Positions 41,858-50,944 of a stretch of DNA of 64,000 nucleotides are shown piece by piece. The position numbers were made by a program, and so were the translations under genes. The notes under the pieces were generated by a model. The model was not told the DNA's origin. It searched no databases and saw only the letters and a program-made list of their open reading frames with translations. The stretch is from positions 79,303 through 143,302 of the forward strand of contig JBFWVR010000014.1 of NCBI GenBank assembly GCA_050246635.1, in the 5' to 3' direction. Positions within the stretch are counted from its first letter, which is position 1. Each line of letters starts with the position of its first letter. Source of the DNA: JBFWVR01 sp050246635 (lineage in GTDB: Bacteria > Acidobacteriota > Vicinamibacteria > Vicinamibacterales > UBA2999).

Positions 41858-44800
41858 TCAGAAGTCCACCTGCACGCTGAACTTCGCCAGTCGGCCGTCG
41901 AGGATCTGGGTCGGGGTGCGCCAGCGGGCGCCGCCGTCGGCCAGGTTGTAGGTGCTGAAGTAGTTGATGACCGGGTTCGCGTTGAGGGCGTTGTAGAGAT
42001 CGAAGTTCAACTGCAGGCGCTTGCCCTCGCCGAAGCGGATGATCTTCGTCCCCCGGATGTCGAGCTGCGAGAGGCGCGGGCCGAACTGCGAGTAGGGATC
42101 GGCGACCTCGACCGTCACCGACCGCGTGCCCCCCGACAGCGGGCGGCCGAGGGACGGCTGGATCTGCGCGTTGGTGTAGGTGATGTTGGTCGTGTACTGC
42201 GGCCCCGGGTTGTTCTGGTAGACGACCGCGACCTGCACGTCGTGCCACGGCAGCAGGTAGGACCAGTTCAGCTTGAAGCGGCTCTGGTAGGGGTTCTTCA
42301 CCTTGCAGTGGTACAGGTCCTGCGGCGAGTCCACCACGAAGCAGCGGTCGGTGCTCGACGACACCGACCCGCCGGCCGTCGTGCCCAGCTGGACGGAGTT
42401 CCCGATGTTCCAGCCGCCGCCGGCCGTGTGCCCCTTCATGCGCGCCTGGAACATCAGGTCGAAGCCGTTGTAGATGTCCCGCTGCGTCCCGTAGTTCGAC
42501 GCGAAGGTGACGATGTTGTCGACCTGGCCGAACTTGTCGGGGTTGATGTCGTAGAGGCCGCAGATCCGCTGGCCGCTGATGTTCGACGGCAGCCGGCTGT
42601 CGTTCGGCACGTCCACGCAGTACTCGCTGTAGTCCTCCGGGGTCACCGCGAGGTTGTCGACCGCGAGGAAGTTCCCGTACCAGGTGCGGAAGTAGCCCGC
42701 GCTGATCGACAGGCCGCTGAGCAGCTGGTGGTCGATCTGCAGGGAGCCCTGCCAGCTGTACCCGCGTTTGCCCCAGCCCTCGCTCATCGCCGGGTCGGGC
42801 ACCGTCGTGCGCACCACCTGGCCGAAGTTCGCGTTGGCGAGGGCGCCGCACTCGCCGTTGGCGCCGGTCGCGCGCAGGTCGCAGTCGGGATAGAAGTTGC
42901 CGTTGGCGTCGCTCCACGCGCGGGTCGTGCTGCTGACCGAGGCGTTCACCGGGGCGAACGCGTTCGCCATGCCGGTCGTCGCGCCGATGACGTAGCGGTT
43001 GAAGCCGCCCTTGATCGCCGTCCGGCCCCGCCCCGTCGGATCCCAGACCACGCCGAAGCGGGGGCTGATGTCCTTCCAGTTCGGCACGTTGTCGAGCGGC
43101 TCGTAGCAGCGCGCGTCCACGAGCGGGCCAGCCGGCTCGCACGTCTCCGGCACCGACTGCCGCATCCAGTCGAACCGCAGCCCGGCGCTCAGGGTCAGGC
43201 GGTCGTTCACGCGCCACTGGTCCTGCGCGAACAGGCCGAGGTCCGGGTTGAGCTGCGCCACCACCAGCAGCGGCGTCGCATACTGCGTCAGGCTGATCGG
43301 GTTGCCCTGGAGGAAGGTGTAGGCCACCGGCAGGCCGCCGATCTGCGACGGCGAGCGATCGGTGTAGGTGCGGTGCCCGCCGCCGAGCCCGTACATCCAC
43401 TGGGTGCCGAAGCGGAAGCTGTGCGCCCCCTGCATCAGCGACACGGAGAACCGCCCGTTGACCTGGTGTGACTTGCTCAGCGTGCGGCTGCCGCCGCCGT
43501 TGTAGGTGTAGCCCAGCCCGATGTCGTTGATCGACACGTTGTCGTCGATCTGGTCGCCGCACTGCTCATAGTCGCTCAGGCCGAGATCGGACCCCCAGTC
43601 GCCGAAGTTGAACCGGCTGACGGTGAAGCCGCCCTCGAACAGCAGGCGGTTCGACTGCGGCCGCAGCCAGGTGCCCTGGTACACCGAGTGCTGCTGGCAG
43701 TACGGCCCGTTGCCTTCGAGCTTCACCGTGCCGAGGTTGAGGGCGCCGCTCAGCGAGTCCTGGAAGTTCTTCTGGCGATCGTAGGAGAACGTGAGGCGGT
43801 CCTTCGCCGTGGCCTGTGCCGTGAACCGGATGCCGCCCCCCTTGTCGATCTCCCGCTGGTCCACCGGCTGGCCCTCGTCTGGCGCGTACCGCCACAGGGC
43901 GGCGGGCGCGCCGATCACCCGCGAGCCGATGTTCGCGTCCCGGTAGAGGTTCGCGGGCCGGCCCGACACGCCCCAGCTCCGCATGTGCCCGAAGAACCAG
44001 AGGCGGTCCCGCAGGATCGGCCCCCCGAGCGTGACGTTGGCGTCGTAGATCTTCCGGATCGTGTTGACGTCGGTCAGGCCCTGCTCCCGCAGCTCGTCCG
44101 ACAGGTTGTCGGACTGCAGCTGGTCGCCGGTCCACGCGCCGAAGATTGCCCCGCTGAACCGGTTGCCCCCGTCGCGATAGATCGCGTTCGACTGGGCGCC
44201 CCCGACGCCGTACTCCGCCGATCCCATGGTGCCGACGTCGACGACGATCTCGCTCGCGGCCAGCGGATTGACGTAGTAGCCGCGGCCGGTGCCCTCGAGG
44301 CCACCGGTGCCGTAGTTGTTCCCCGGCGTCAGCGCGTTGTAGATCATCCCCTCCTGCCGGAGGCGCGCGTCGGAGGTGCGCGAGCCGTGCACCGACAGGC
44401 GCACCGAGCGCTCCCCCATGCTGCCGCCGACGTCCTGCGCGTTCGGCGGCTGGACCACCGCGGGCATCAGCGACGCGATGCCGAGCGCGCTCTGCGACGT
44501 CGGCACCGCCGACAGCACCTCACGCGTGATCGTCTTCTGCTGCGTCGCGCTGGAGGTGTCGATGAGCGGCGTCTCGGCGGTGACCGTGATGGTCTCCTCG
44601 AGCGCGCTGACCGTGAGCACGGCGTTGATGTTGGCCGTGAAGTTCGAGGTCAGCTCGACCCCCTCGCGGCGCAGCACCGCGAAGCCCGGCATCGTGAACA
44701 CCACGACGTAGGACCCCGGCCGGAGCTCGGCAATCCGGTAGGTCCCGTCGACCTCGCTGATGGAGGCACGCACCCGCTCGATGAGCGCGGGGCTCGAGAC

Positions 44801-44953
44801 CTCGATGGTGACGCCGGGGAGAACGCCGCCGGATTCATCACGGACCACGCCGGCGATGGTGCCGCCACCGGTGCCCTGCGCCAGCGCGAATCCGGGTGCG
44901 ACGAGGCTCAGCCCCATCGCGGCCACGAGGCTCCAGATCACTCTGCCTGCCAT
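41858..44953 (-). CDS. Oar-like TonB-dependent receptor with carboxypeptidase-regulatory N-terminus
   Basis: 1031 residues; TAGGAGGA precedes ATG 44953. A signal peptide (IWSLVAAMGLSLVAPGFALA) leads into a carboxypeptidase-D-regulatory-like Ig domain (GVVRDESGGVLPGVTIEVSS ... TYRIAELRPGSYVV), then a plug (ITREVLSAVPTSQSALG) and a very large beta-barrel ending in a C-terminal Phe (KFSVQVDF), the usual outer-membrane assembly signal. This is the Oar/TonB-dependent receptor type that is heavily expanded in acidobacteria. Its position upstream of exported cupins and propellers suggests import of their substrate or product. Confidence 0.93.
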   Translation of the reverse strand: MAGRVIWSLVAAMGLSLVAPGFALAQGTGGGTIAGVVRDESGGVLPGVTIEVSSPALIERVRASISEVDGTYRIAELRPGSYVVVFTMPGFAVLRREGVELTSNFTANINAVLTVSALEETITVTAETPLIDTSSATQQKTITREVLSAVPTSQSALGIASLMPAVVQPPNAQDVGGSMGERSVRLSVHGSRTSDARLRQEGMIYNALTPGNNYGTGGLEGTGRGYYVNPLAASEIVVDVGTMGSAEYGVGGAQSNAIYRDGGNRFSGAIFGAWTGDQLQSDNLSDELREQGLTDVNTIRKIYDANVTLGGPILRDRLWFFGHMRSWGVSGRPANLYRDANIGSRVIGAPAALWRYAPDEGQPVDQREIDKGGGIRFTAQATAKDRLTFSYDRQKNFQDSLSGALNLGTVKLEGNGPYCQQHSVYQGTWLRPQSNRLLFEGGFTVSRFNFGDWGSDLGLSDYEQCGDQIDDNVSINDIGLGYTYNGGGSRTLSKSHQVNGRFSVSLMQGAHSFRFGTQWMYGLGGGHRTYTDRSPSQIGGLPVAYTFLQGNPISLTQYATPLLVVAQLNPDLGLFAQDQWRVNDRLTLSAGLRFDWMRQSVPETCEPAGPLVDARCYEPLDNVPNWKDISPRFGVVWDPTGRGRTAIKGGFNRYVIGATTGMANAFAPVNASVSSTTRAWSDANGNFYPDCDLRATGANGECGALANANFGQVVRTTVPDPAMSEGWGKRGYSWQGSLQIDHQLLSGLSISAGYFRTWYGNFLAVDNLAVTPEDYSEYCVDVPNDSRLPSNISGQRICGLYDINPDKFGQVDNIVTFASNYGTQRDIYNGFDLMFQARMKGHTAGGGWNIGNSVQLGTTAGGSVSSSTDRCFVVDSPQDLYHCKVKNPYQSRFKLNWSYLLPWHDVQVAVVYQNNPGPQYTTNITYTNAQIQPSLGRPLSGGTRSVTVEVADPYSQFGPRLSQLDIRGTKIIRFGEGKRLQLNFDLYNALNANPVINYFSTYNLADGGARWRTPTQILDGRLAKFSVQVDF

Positions 44954-45290
44954 CGGTTCCTCCTAGAGCGGCCGGTCGTTCGGGCCACGGCGCGAAGCGA
45001 CACCGACATCCGCTCATGGACGGCCGAGAGGAACACCGACGACGAGGGCGGCCGCGTCAACGGCCGGCCCGTGTCTCAGCTCGACACGCCTGTCCCGCCA
45101 CACGCGGTCCATCGCACACCCGCCATCGGGGCCGCCTTGCGGCGAGGCCCCGGCGCCTGCCAGCGCCGCGTGGTGTGGACCGTCGCGTGACGACCCATCA
45201 ATCAAATCGAGGGTGGGCCATAGTCGGCCCGCATTGGTGGGAGCGTCAATCACCCGGATGGGTAAGGGACGCGGGCCGGACGCGTGGTGA
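44954..45290. other. Intergenic region upstream of the TonB receptor gene
   Basis: 337 bp without a convincing gene. It should hold the receptor promoter (toward lower coordinates) and is the most likely binding place for the LuxR-type regulator encoded at its upper end. I see no unmistakable operator palindrome. Small inverted words such as TGGGCCATAGTCGGCCCG (about 45216-45233) are weak candidates. Confidence 0.5.
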
Positions 45291-45917
45291 TCACGCCATG
45301 TGGATGATGCCGCGCCGGAAGGCGTCGACGACCGCCGCGGTCCGGTCGGGCACCCGCAGCTTCGCGAAGATGTTCTTCGCGTGGATGCGCACGGTCTCGT
45401 GGCTGATGCCCAGCGAGGCGGCAATCTCCTTGTTCTGCAGCCCCTTCGCCATCAGCCCGACGACCTCCACTTCCCGTGGTGTCAACGCCGACCGCGGCAC
45501 GCGCGCCGCCAGGGTCTCCGCGATGTCCGGCGGGATCGGGTGGCCGCCCGCGTGCACGTCGCGCACGATCCGAATCAGGTCGTCCGACAGCGTGCCCTTC
45601 AGCAGGTACGTCGCCGCGCCGGCCTGGAGCGCGCGGTAGACGTCCTCCTCGCCGGAGTACATCGTCAGCACGACGATCTTCGCCGACGGATCGATGGCCC
45701 GGATGGCCTGGATCGCGGCCAGACCGCTCATGACCGGCAGTTGCAGGTCCATCAGGGTGACGTCGGGGCGCCGCTCGGTGAAGAGCGCGACCGCCTCCTC
45801 GCCGGTGGCGGCCATCCCGACCACCGTCATGTCGGGCTCCAGGTTGACCTTCAGGCTCACGCCTTCCCGCACGACGGCGTGGTCGTCCACGCAGAGGATC
45901 CGGATCGTGTCGCTCAC
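45291..45917 (-). CDS. NarL/FixJ-type response regulator
   Basis: 208 residues. The receiver has the acidic pair DD at residues 11-12, phospho-acceptor Asp57 in TLMDLQLPVMSG, a Thr in VVLTMYSG and the KG lysine after YLL. The C-terminal LuxR helix-turn-helix reads LTPREVEVVGLMAKGLQNKEIAASLGISHETVRIHAKNIFAKL. It is encoded 18 bp after the stop of the sensor kinase gene on the same strand, which makes them a cognate pair. Targets probably include the adjacent TonB-receptor operon. Confidence 0.93.
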   Translation of the reverse strand: MSDTIRILCVDDHAVVREGVSLKVNLEPDMTVVGMAATGEEAVALFTERRPDVTLMDLQLPVMSGLAAIQAIRAIDPSAKIVVLTMYSGEEDVYRALQAGAATYLLKGTLSDDLIRIVRDVHAGGHPIPPDIAETLAARVPRSALTPREVEVVGLMAKGLQNKEIAASLGISHETVRIHAKNIFAKLRVPDRTAAVVDAFRRGIIHMA

Positions 45918-45935
45918 GCGCCCCTGCCCCCTGTG

Positions 45936-48881
45936 TCAGCGCGCCAGGAGCGGCGCGACCATCTCGAGGTCGGTGCCGGCCCCGGGCCGGCTGACCAGCC
46001 GGAGCCGGCCCCCGATCGCGTCGGCCCGCTCGCGCATCGTCGCCACGCCCCAGTGCCCGCCGGTCGCGTAGGTGGCCTCCTGCGGATCGAAGCCCCGGCC
46101 GTCGTCCGACACGCACAACGTCACCGTGCGATCCCCGTACCGGAGCTGCAGGCGCACGACGCTGGCGTGGGCATGGCGGGCCGCGTTGCAGATGGCCTCA
46201 CGGCCGACACGCAACAGGTTCTCCTCCACCTCCGGCGCGCAGCGCACCGGCCGGCCCGTCACGGTGAACTCGAAGCGGGCGCCTCCCGCACGCACGAGCT
46301 CGCCGAGCTGCTGGAGGGCCGTCGCGAGGTCCCGGGCCTCCAGGACCGGCGAACGCAGGTCCCAGATCGACTGCCTGGCCTCCGTCACGTCGGACTGGAT
46401 CTGCCGGCGCACGCGCTCGAGCTGTTGCCGCACGCTGTCGGGCGCGGTCGTGACCTGGCCTGCCATCGCGTCGACCTGCAGCTCGAGGCCCGCCAGGCTC
46501 TGGAGCAGGGTGTCGTGCAGCTCACGCGCCATGCGCGCCCGTTCGGTCAGCACCAGGCGGAACTGCCGCCGGATCTGCCCGAGCCGGACCCGCCAGCCCA
46601 GCACCACGAGCCCCAGCACGCCGGCGACGAGCAGGCCGGCGAAGGCCCGCGTCTGGTAGAAGGTCGGTTCGATCACGAAGTCGACGAGCGCGCCGTGGTC
46701 GTTCCACACGCCCTCGCTGCTGCGCGCCATCACGCGGAAGCGGTACCGGCGCGGCGGCAAATTGGTGAACGACACCTGACGGCGCTGGCCCGCGTCGGTC
46801 CAGGCGTCGTCGAAGCCCTCGAGCCGGTAGCGGAACTGGACCTGCCGGGGCGAGAAGAATTCGAGTGCGGTGTACTCGATCTGGAGGGCGCCCGTGCCCG
46901 GCGGCAACGTGAACGCGCCATCGGGTTCGAATGCCCGGCCGCCCGCGCTCACCCGCTCGATCCGCACGGCCGGGGCGGGACGGGTCGCCGAGAGCCGGCC
47001 GGGATCGAGCATCGTGAGCCCGTTCCCCGTGACGAACCAGAGACGGCCGTCGGCCGTACGCGCCGCATTCGGGTACCCGGGCCGCACCGGCGCACCGGCC
47101 AGGCCATCCGAGGAGTTGTAGGCGCGGAAGTCGAGCCGGCGGCCGGGGTCGGCCAGCACACGGTCGAACTCCGACGCGGCCAGCCGCAGGATGCCCTCGC
47201 TCGTGCCGATCCAGAGATGGTCCTGCTCGTCGCCGACGATCGCGCGGATGGTGCCGGCCGGCAGGCCATTGTCCGACGTAATGGCCTCGAGCACCCCGTC
47301 CTTCATGCGCGTGAGGCGTCCGCTCGCGCCGAACCAGACCGCGCCGGCGCGGTCCTCGTACACGGCCAGCTCGCTGCGGTGGAAACGATCGCCCTGCCGG
47401 ACCACGTCGAACCGGCCCCGCGGGTCGAGCAGCCCGATGCCGCCTCCCTGCAGCACGAGCCACAGCCGGCCCGCGCTGTCGGCGAACACCAAATCGGTCG
47501 GGCGGGCCTCACCGGGCAGTTCGACCGGTTCGAGCGACCCGTCCCGCCACCGGAAGAGGCCGTGATCGACCGCGCAGATCCAGAGGTCGCCGCCCGGCGC
47601 CACCGCGATGGCCATCACGCCGGTGGGCCACGTGCCGCTCTCGAGCGGACGCCCGACCAGGCGTCCGTCCACCAGCGTGGCGAGTCCCCCGTCGGTGGCG
47701 ACCCAGAGCGTGCCCGATCGGTCGAAGTGCAGCGCGCGTACGGTGGGATGGGGCAGGCCCTCCTCGACGCCGTAGTGTTGCCGGCGGTCGTCCGTGACGC
47801 GGATCAGCCCGGCGGCGGTGCCCACCCACACGCCCTCCACGGGATCCGTCAGCACGGCGTGGACCACGCCGAGGTCGGTCAGGGGGCGCACCCGCCGCCG
47901 CGCGAACCGGTGCAGGCCCACGGTGGTGCCCACCCAGACGTCGCCGTTCCGGTCCTCGAACAACGCACGCACCGTGTCGTTCGACAACCCGTTGTGCACG
48001 CCGAGCACCTGGAAACCCGTGTCTGCGGCCCCGCGGTACCAGAGGCCGGCGCCCAGCGTGGCCACCCAGAAGTTGCCCCGGCGATCGTGCAGCAGGCGAT
48101 AGCCGCGGCCCCGGTGACGCCACGACGGGCCGACCATCGCGTCCGGTCCGGTGAGGTGCCGGACCCCGACCGTCAGATCGTTTGCGAGGATCTCCCCCGC
48201 CGGTGACTCGGTCACGCTGAGCGCGCGCGACGTCACGTGCGTCACCGGGCGGAATCCGCTCTCGAGCCGGCCGCGGCGGTAGATCGTGTCCTCGCCGCTG
48301 GCCCAGACGGCGCCGTCCCGATCCCGGAAGAGGCTGTGGACCGCTCCGGGCGGCAGGCCGTTCGTCTCGGCGAGCGGCTGCCACCGCCCGTCGCTGAAGC
48401 GGAAGAGGCCGTCGGTGGTCGCGGCCAGCATGACGCCGTCCGCGTCCTCGACGAGTGCCGTGACCCGCCCGTCGCCGAGGCCGTCCTCGACACCGTAGTC
48501 GCTGACACGACCGTCACGGATGCGGCAGACGCCGCCACTCCCGCTGAAGCCCACCCAGACACTGCCGTCGCTCGACGTGACCACCGTCGTCACCGACCGC
48601 TGCGGCAGCTGGTCGCCGTCACGTGGATGGAAGCGCTCGAAGCGCAGGCCGTCGAAACGCAGGAGGCCGCTGACGGTGCCGACCCACATGTAGCCGCGTT
48701 CGTCCTGGGCGATCCCGACGACCCAGCCGTCGAAGAGGCCGTCCTCGTCGGTCCAGGACGTCAGCGTGTATTCATCGAAGATGGCGGGTTCGGCGGCGAC
48801 GGGCGTGGCGCAGCACAACCCCAGGAGCACCACGCGCGCGACGTGAAGACGAAGGCCGTACGGACGCCGGGACGGACGCAT
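45936..48881 (-). CDS. Two-component regulator-propeller sensor histidine kinase (Reg_prop-Y_Y_Y-HisKA_3)
   Basis: 981 residues from ATG 48881 with GGGAGG upstream; the open frame extends to 48992 without a ribosome site. After a signal peptide (VVLLGLCCATPVAAEP) come about 14 Reg_prop blades (for example GLFDGWVVGIAQDERGYMWVG), a Y_Y_Y domain (LQIEYTALEFFSPRQVQFRY ... WTDAGQRRQVSFTNLPP), one membrane helix near residues 735-755 and a HisKA_3/HATPase kinase. The phospho-acceptor is His789 in ARELHDTLLQSLAG. This is the periplasmic architecture of Bacteroides-type hybrid sensors for polysaccharide pieces, here with a separate NarL-type regulator. Confidence 0.93.
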   Translation of the reverse strand: MRPSRRPYGLRLHVARVVLLGLCCATPVAAEPAIFDEYTLTSWTDEDGLFDGWVVGIAQDERGYMWVGTVSGLLRFDGLRFERFHPRDGDQLPQRSVTTVVTSSDGSVWVGFSGSGGVCRIRDGRVSDYGVEDGLGDGRVTALVEDADGVMLAATTDGLFRFSDGRWQPLAETNGLPPGAVHSLFRDRDGAVWASGEDTIYRRGRLESGFRPVTHVTSRALSVTESPAGEILANDLTVGVRHLTGPDAMVGPSWRHRGRGYRLLHDRRGNFWVATLGAGLWYRGAADTGFQVLGVHNGLSNDTVRALFEDRNGDVWVGTTVGLHRFARRRVRPLTDLGVVHAVLTDPVEGVWVGTAAGLIRVTDDRRQHYGVEEGLPHPTVRALHFDRSGTLWVATDGGLATLVDGRLVGRPLESGTWPTGVMAIAVAPGGDLWICAVDHGLFRWRDGSLEPVELPGEARPTDLVFADSAGRLWLVLQGGGIGLLDPRGRFDVVRQGDRFHRSELAVYEDRAGAVWFGASGRLTRMKDGVLEAITSDNGLPAGTIRAIVGDEQDHLWIGTSEGILRLAASEFDRVLADPGRRLDFRAYNSSDGLAGAPVRPGYPNAARTADGRLWFVTGNGLTMLDPGRLSATRPAPAVRIERVSAGGRAFEPDGAFTLPPGTGALQIEYTALEFFSPRQVQFRYRLEGFDDAWTDAGQRRQVSFTNLPPRRYRFRVMARSSEGVWNDHGALVDFVIEPTFYQTRAFAGLLVAGVLGLVVLGWRVRLGQIRRQFRLVLTERARMARELHDTLLQSLAGLELQVDAMAGQVTTAPDSVRQQLERVRRQIQSDVTEARQSIWDLRSPVLEARDLATALQQLGELVRAGGARFEFTVTGRPVRCAPEVEENLLRVGREAICNAARHAHASVVRLQLRYGDRTVTLCVSDDGRGFDPQEATYATGGHWGVATMRERADAIGGRLRLVSRPGAGTDLEMVAPLLAR

Positions 48882-49298
48882 GGACCTCCCCTGCCGCGCG
48901 GTGCGCGGGCACACCAGCCAGAAATGTACCTCGAGCGCGGACGGACCGACGGAATTGGAGCGCAGGATAGATGGCCCCATGGTCGAAGTCAACGAATCGC
49001 AGGGACCTAACCCGAATGAGGTATGACAGCCGGGGCATTGTGTGGCGGCGGGGGCCCGACGAGAATGTGCGCGGCCGGGCGCGCGTCACGGCGACGCCGA
49101 TGTCATGCCCCTCTTACGGTGGACGCCCCGTCCGCATTCGCGGCTGGCGGGCGCTCCGGCCCGCCTTCGTTCGACCCACCGCCCACCCACCAGAACACGC
49201 GGGGCACCCGGCGGCCTCCGCCCGTGCCGGTGCCGTTGCGCGCCGCCGGCGCACCCAGCACAATAGGGCACCCCGCGACGCGTCCGGGTCTGCCCAGC
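48882..49298. other. Intergenic region between the sensor kinase and aconitase X genes
   Basis: About 417 bp between divergent genes. It must carry both promoters. No convincing ORF, RNA gene or repeat is evident. The AT-richer stretch around 48996-49022 (GAATCGCAGGGACCTAACCC) is the least GC-rich part and a reasonable place to look for promoter elements. Confidence 0.5.
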
Positions 49299-50537
49299 AT
49301 GCAACTTGCCCCACTCGATTCGGCCCTCCTCGGCGGCGAGCTCGGCGCCGCCGCCCAGCGCGCGATGCGTATGCTGATCACCTACGGCGAGGCCGTGGGC
49401 GCGCCCCGCTTCATCGACATCCGGTCGGCGCACATCGACGCGTGCCTGTACCACGGGCCCTCCACCCTCGACTTCGTGCGCCGCTTCGCCGATCTCGGCG
49501 GCACCGTGCGTGTGCCGACCACGCTGAACGTGGCGGCGGTGGACACGCTGCACCCGTGGCTGCACTGCGGGCCGCCCGAGTACCTGGACGCGCAGGCCGC
49601 CACGAATGCGCTGTACGGCGTCCTCGGCTGCGAGGCCACGCTCACGTGCGCGCCCTACCAGCGCGCCACCCGGCCGGCTCCCGGTGACCACATCGCCTGG
49701 GCCGAGTCGAACGCCATCGTCTTCGCCAACTCCGTGCTCGGCGCACGCACCGATCGCTACGGCGACTTCACCGACTTGTGCGCCGCGCTCACCGGTCGCG
49801 TGCCGTACGCGGGGTTCCACCGCGACGATGAGCGTGAGCCGCGTGTGCTGGTGGATGTCGTGCCGCTCGACGCCTCGGGCCTGCCACGCGACATGTACTT
49901 CGCCGCGGTCGGCTACCGGATCGGCGAGCTCGCCGATGGCCGCGTGCCGTGGATCAGGGGGCTGCCGCGCGGCACCACCGAGGACGACTTCAAGGCGCTC
50001 GGCGCCACCGCCGCCTCCTCGGGTGCGATCGCGCTCTTCCACGCGGACGGCCTGACACCCGAGGCGCCGCAGTGGACGGGAGAGGGGCTGGCCGGGGCGG
50101 GGGTGCCCACCGTGGACATCGACGCGCACGCGCTCACGTCAGCCGTGGCCTTGCTCTGCCCCCTGACACCGGGCGAGACGATCGCGGCCATGTGCCTTGG
50201 CACGCCGCACTTCTCGCTCGCGGAGTTCGCCAGCCTCGCGGCGTGCGTCGCGGGGCGGCGCGCGGCGGCCGGCGTGGACGTGTTCGTCTCCGCCTCCCGC
50301 GAGATCGCCAGCCAGGTGCAGGTCAGTCCCGACTGGGACGCCCTTGCGTCCTTCGGTGTCACGCTCGTCGTCGACACCTGCACCTACGTCGGGCCCGTCG
50401 TGAGGCGCCCCGGCGCCATCGTCACCAACTCCGGCAAGTACGCCCACTACGGGCCGGGCACGCTGCAGAAGCGGGTGGGGCTGATGTCGATGGAACGGTG
50501 CGTGCGCTGCGCGGAGGCGGGAGTCGTGGTCGCATGA
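49299..50537 (+). CDS. Aconitase X large (catalytic) subunit
   Basis: 412 residues from ATG 49299, which matches the usual family start (APLDSALLGGELGAAAQRAM). Aconitase-X features: IRSAHIDACLYHGPSTLDF, VRVPTTLNVAAVDTLHP, YQRATRPAPGDHIAWAESNA, ANSVLGARTDRYGDFTDLCAAL and VVDTCTYVGPV ... TNSGKYAHYGPG. Members with a separate swivelling subunit include cis-3-hydroxy-L-proline dehydratase in bacteria and mevalonate-5-phosphate dehydratase in archaea; both use an iron-sulfur centre. The ATGA overlap (50534-50537) couples it to the small subunit. No proline or mevalonate genes are adjacent. Confidence 0.9.
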   Translation: MQLAPLDSALLGGELGAAAQRAMRMLITYGEAVGAPRFIDIRSAHIDACLYHGPSTLDFVRRFADLGGTVRVPTTLNVAAVDTLHPWLHCGPPEYLDAQAATNALYGVLGCEATLTCAPYQRATRPAPGDHIAWAESNAIVFANSVLGARTDRYGDFTDLCAALTGRVPYAGFHRDDEREPRVLVDVVPLDASGLPRDMYFAAVGYRIGELADGRVPWIRGLPRGTTEDDFKALGATAASSGAIALFHADGLTPEAPQWTGEGLAGAGVPTVDIDAHALTSAVALLCPLTPGETIAAMCLGTPHFSLAEFASLAACVAGRRAAAGVDVFVSASREIASQVQVSPDWDALASFGVTLVVDTCTYVGPVVRRPGAIVTNSGKYAHYGPGTLQKRVGLMSMERCVRCAEAGVVVA

Positions 50538-50944
50538 TCAGCGTGCGCATGCTGGTCGACGGGGAGGCCGGGGGCCCGCTGGCCGTGTTGCGGCGGCCCT
50601 TGAGCCTGTGGGGCGGCTACGACGTGCACGGTGGGGTCGTAATGGATGCGACCCACCCCGACGCCGGCCGCTCGCTCGGCGGGCGGATCCTCGCGATGCG
50701 CGAGGCCCGCGGATCCTCATCGTCCTCGAGTGCGCTGGTCGAGGCGGCGCGCTGCGGCACCGCGCCGGCCGCGATCCTGCTCGGTCACGTGGATCCGATC
50801 CTGGTGATCGGCAGCCTGGTCGCGCGCGAGCTCTACGGCGTGACGATCCCGATCGCGCTGGTCGATCCCGAGGACTGGCCACGGCTCGAAGACGGCGCGG
50901 CGGTCCGGCTCGAACACGGACGGTTGGCCGGCGCCGGCGCGTAG
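50534..50944 (+). CDS. Aconitase X small (swivel) subunit
   Basis: 136 residues; its ATG overlaps the large-subunit stop by 4 bp. It is the AcnX swivel domain: RRPLSLWGGYDVHGGVVMDATHPDAGRSLGG ... RGSSSSSSALVEAARCGTAPAAILLGHVDPILVIGSLVARELYG. The GSSSSSS serine loop contributes to substrate binding in the family. It ends in a region that is overlapped on the other strand by the 3' end of the CxxCH protein gene. Confidence 0.9.
   Translation: MISVRMLVDGEAGGPLAVLRRPLSLWGGYDVHGGVVMDATHPDAGRSLGGRILAMREARGSSSSSSALVEAARCGTAPAAILLGHVDPILVIGSLVARELYGVTIPIALVDPEDWPRLEDGAAVRLEHGRLAGAGA

Noticed and set aside
45300..48206. A 968-residue plus-strand frame opposite the sensor kinase and response regulator
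   Set aside because: Composition is that of an antisense frame; the opposite strand carries complete regulator and propeller-kinase motifs.
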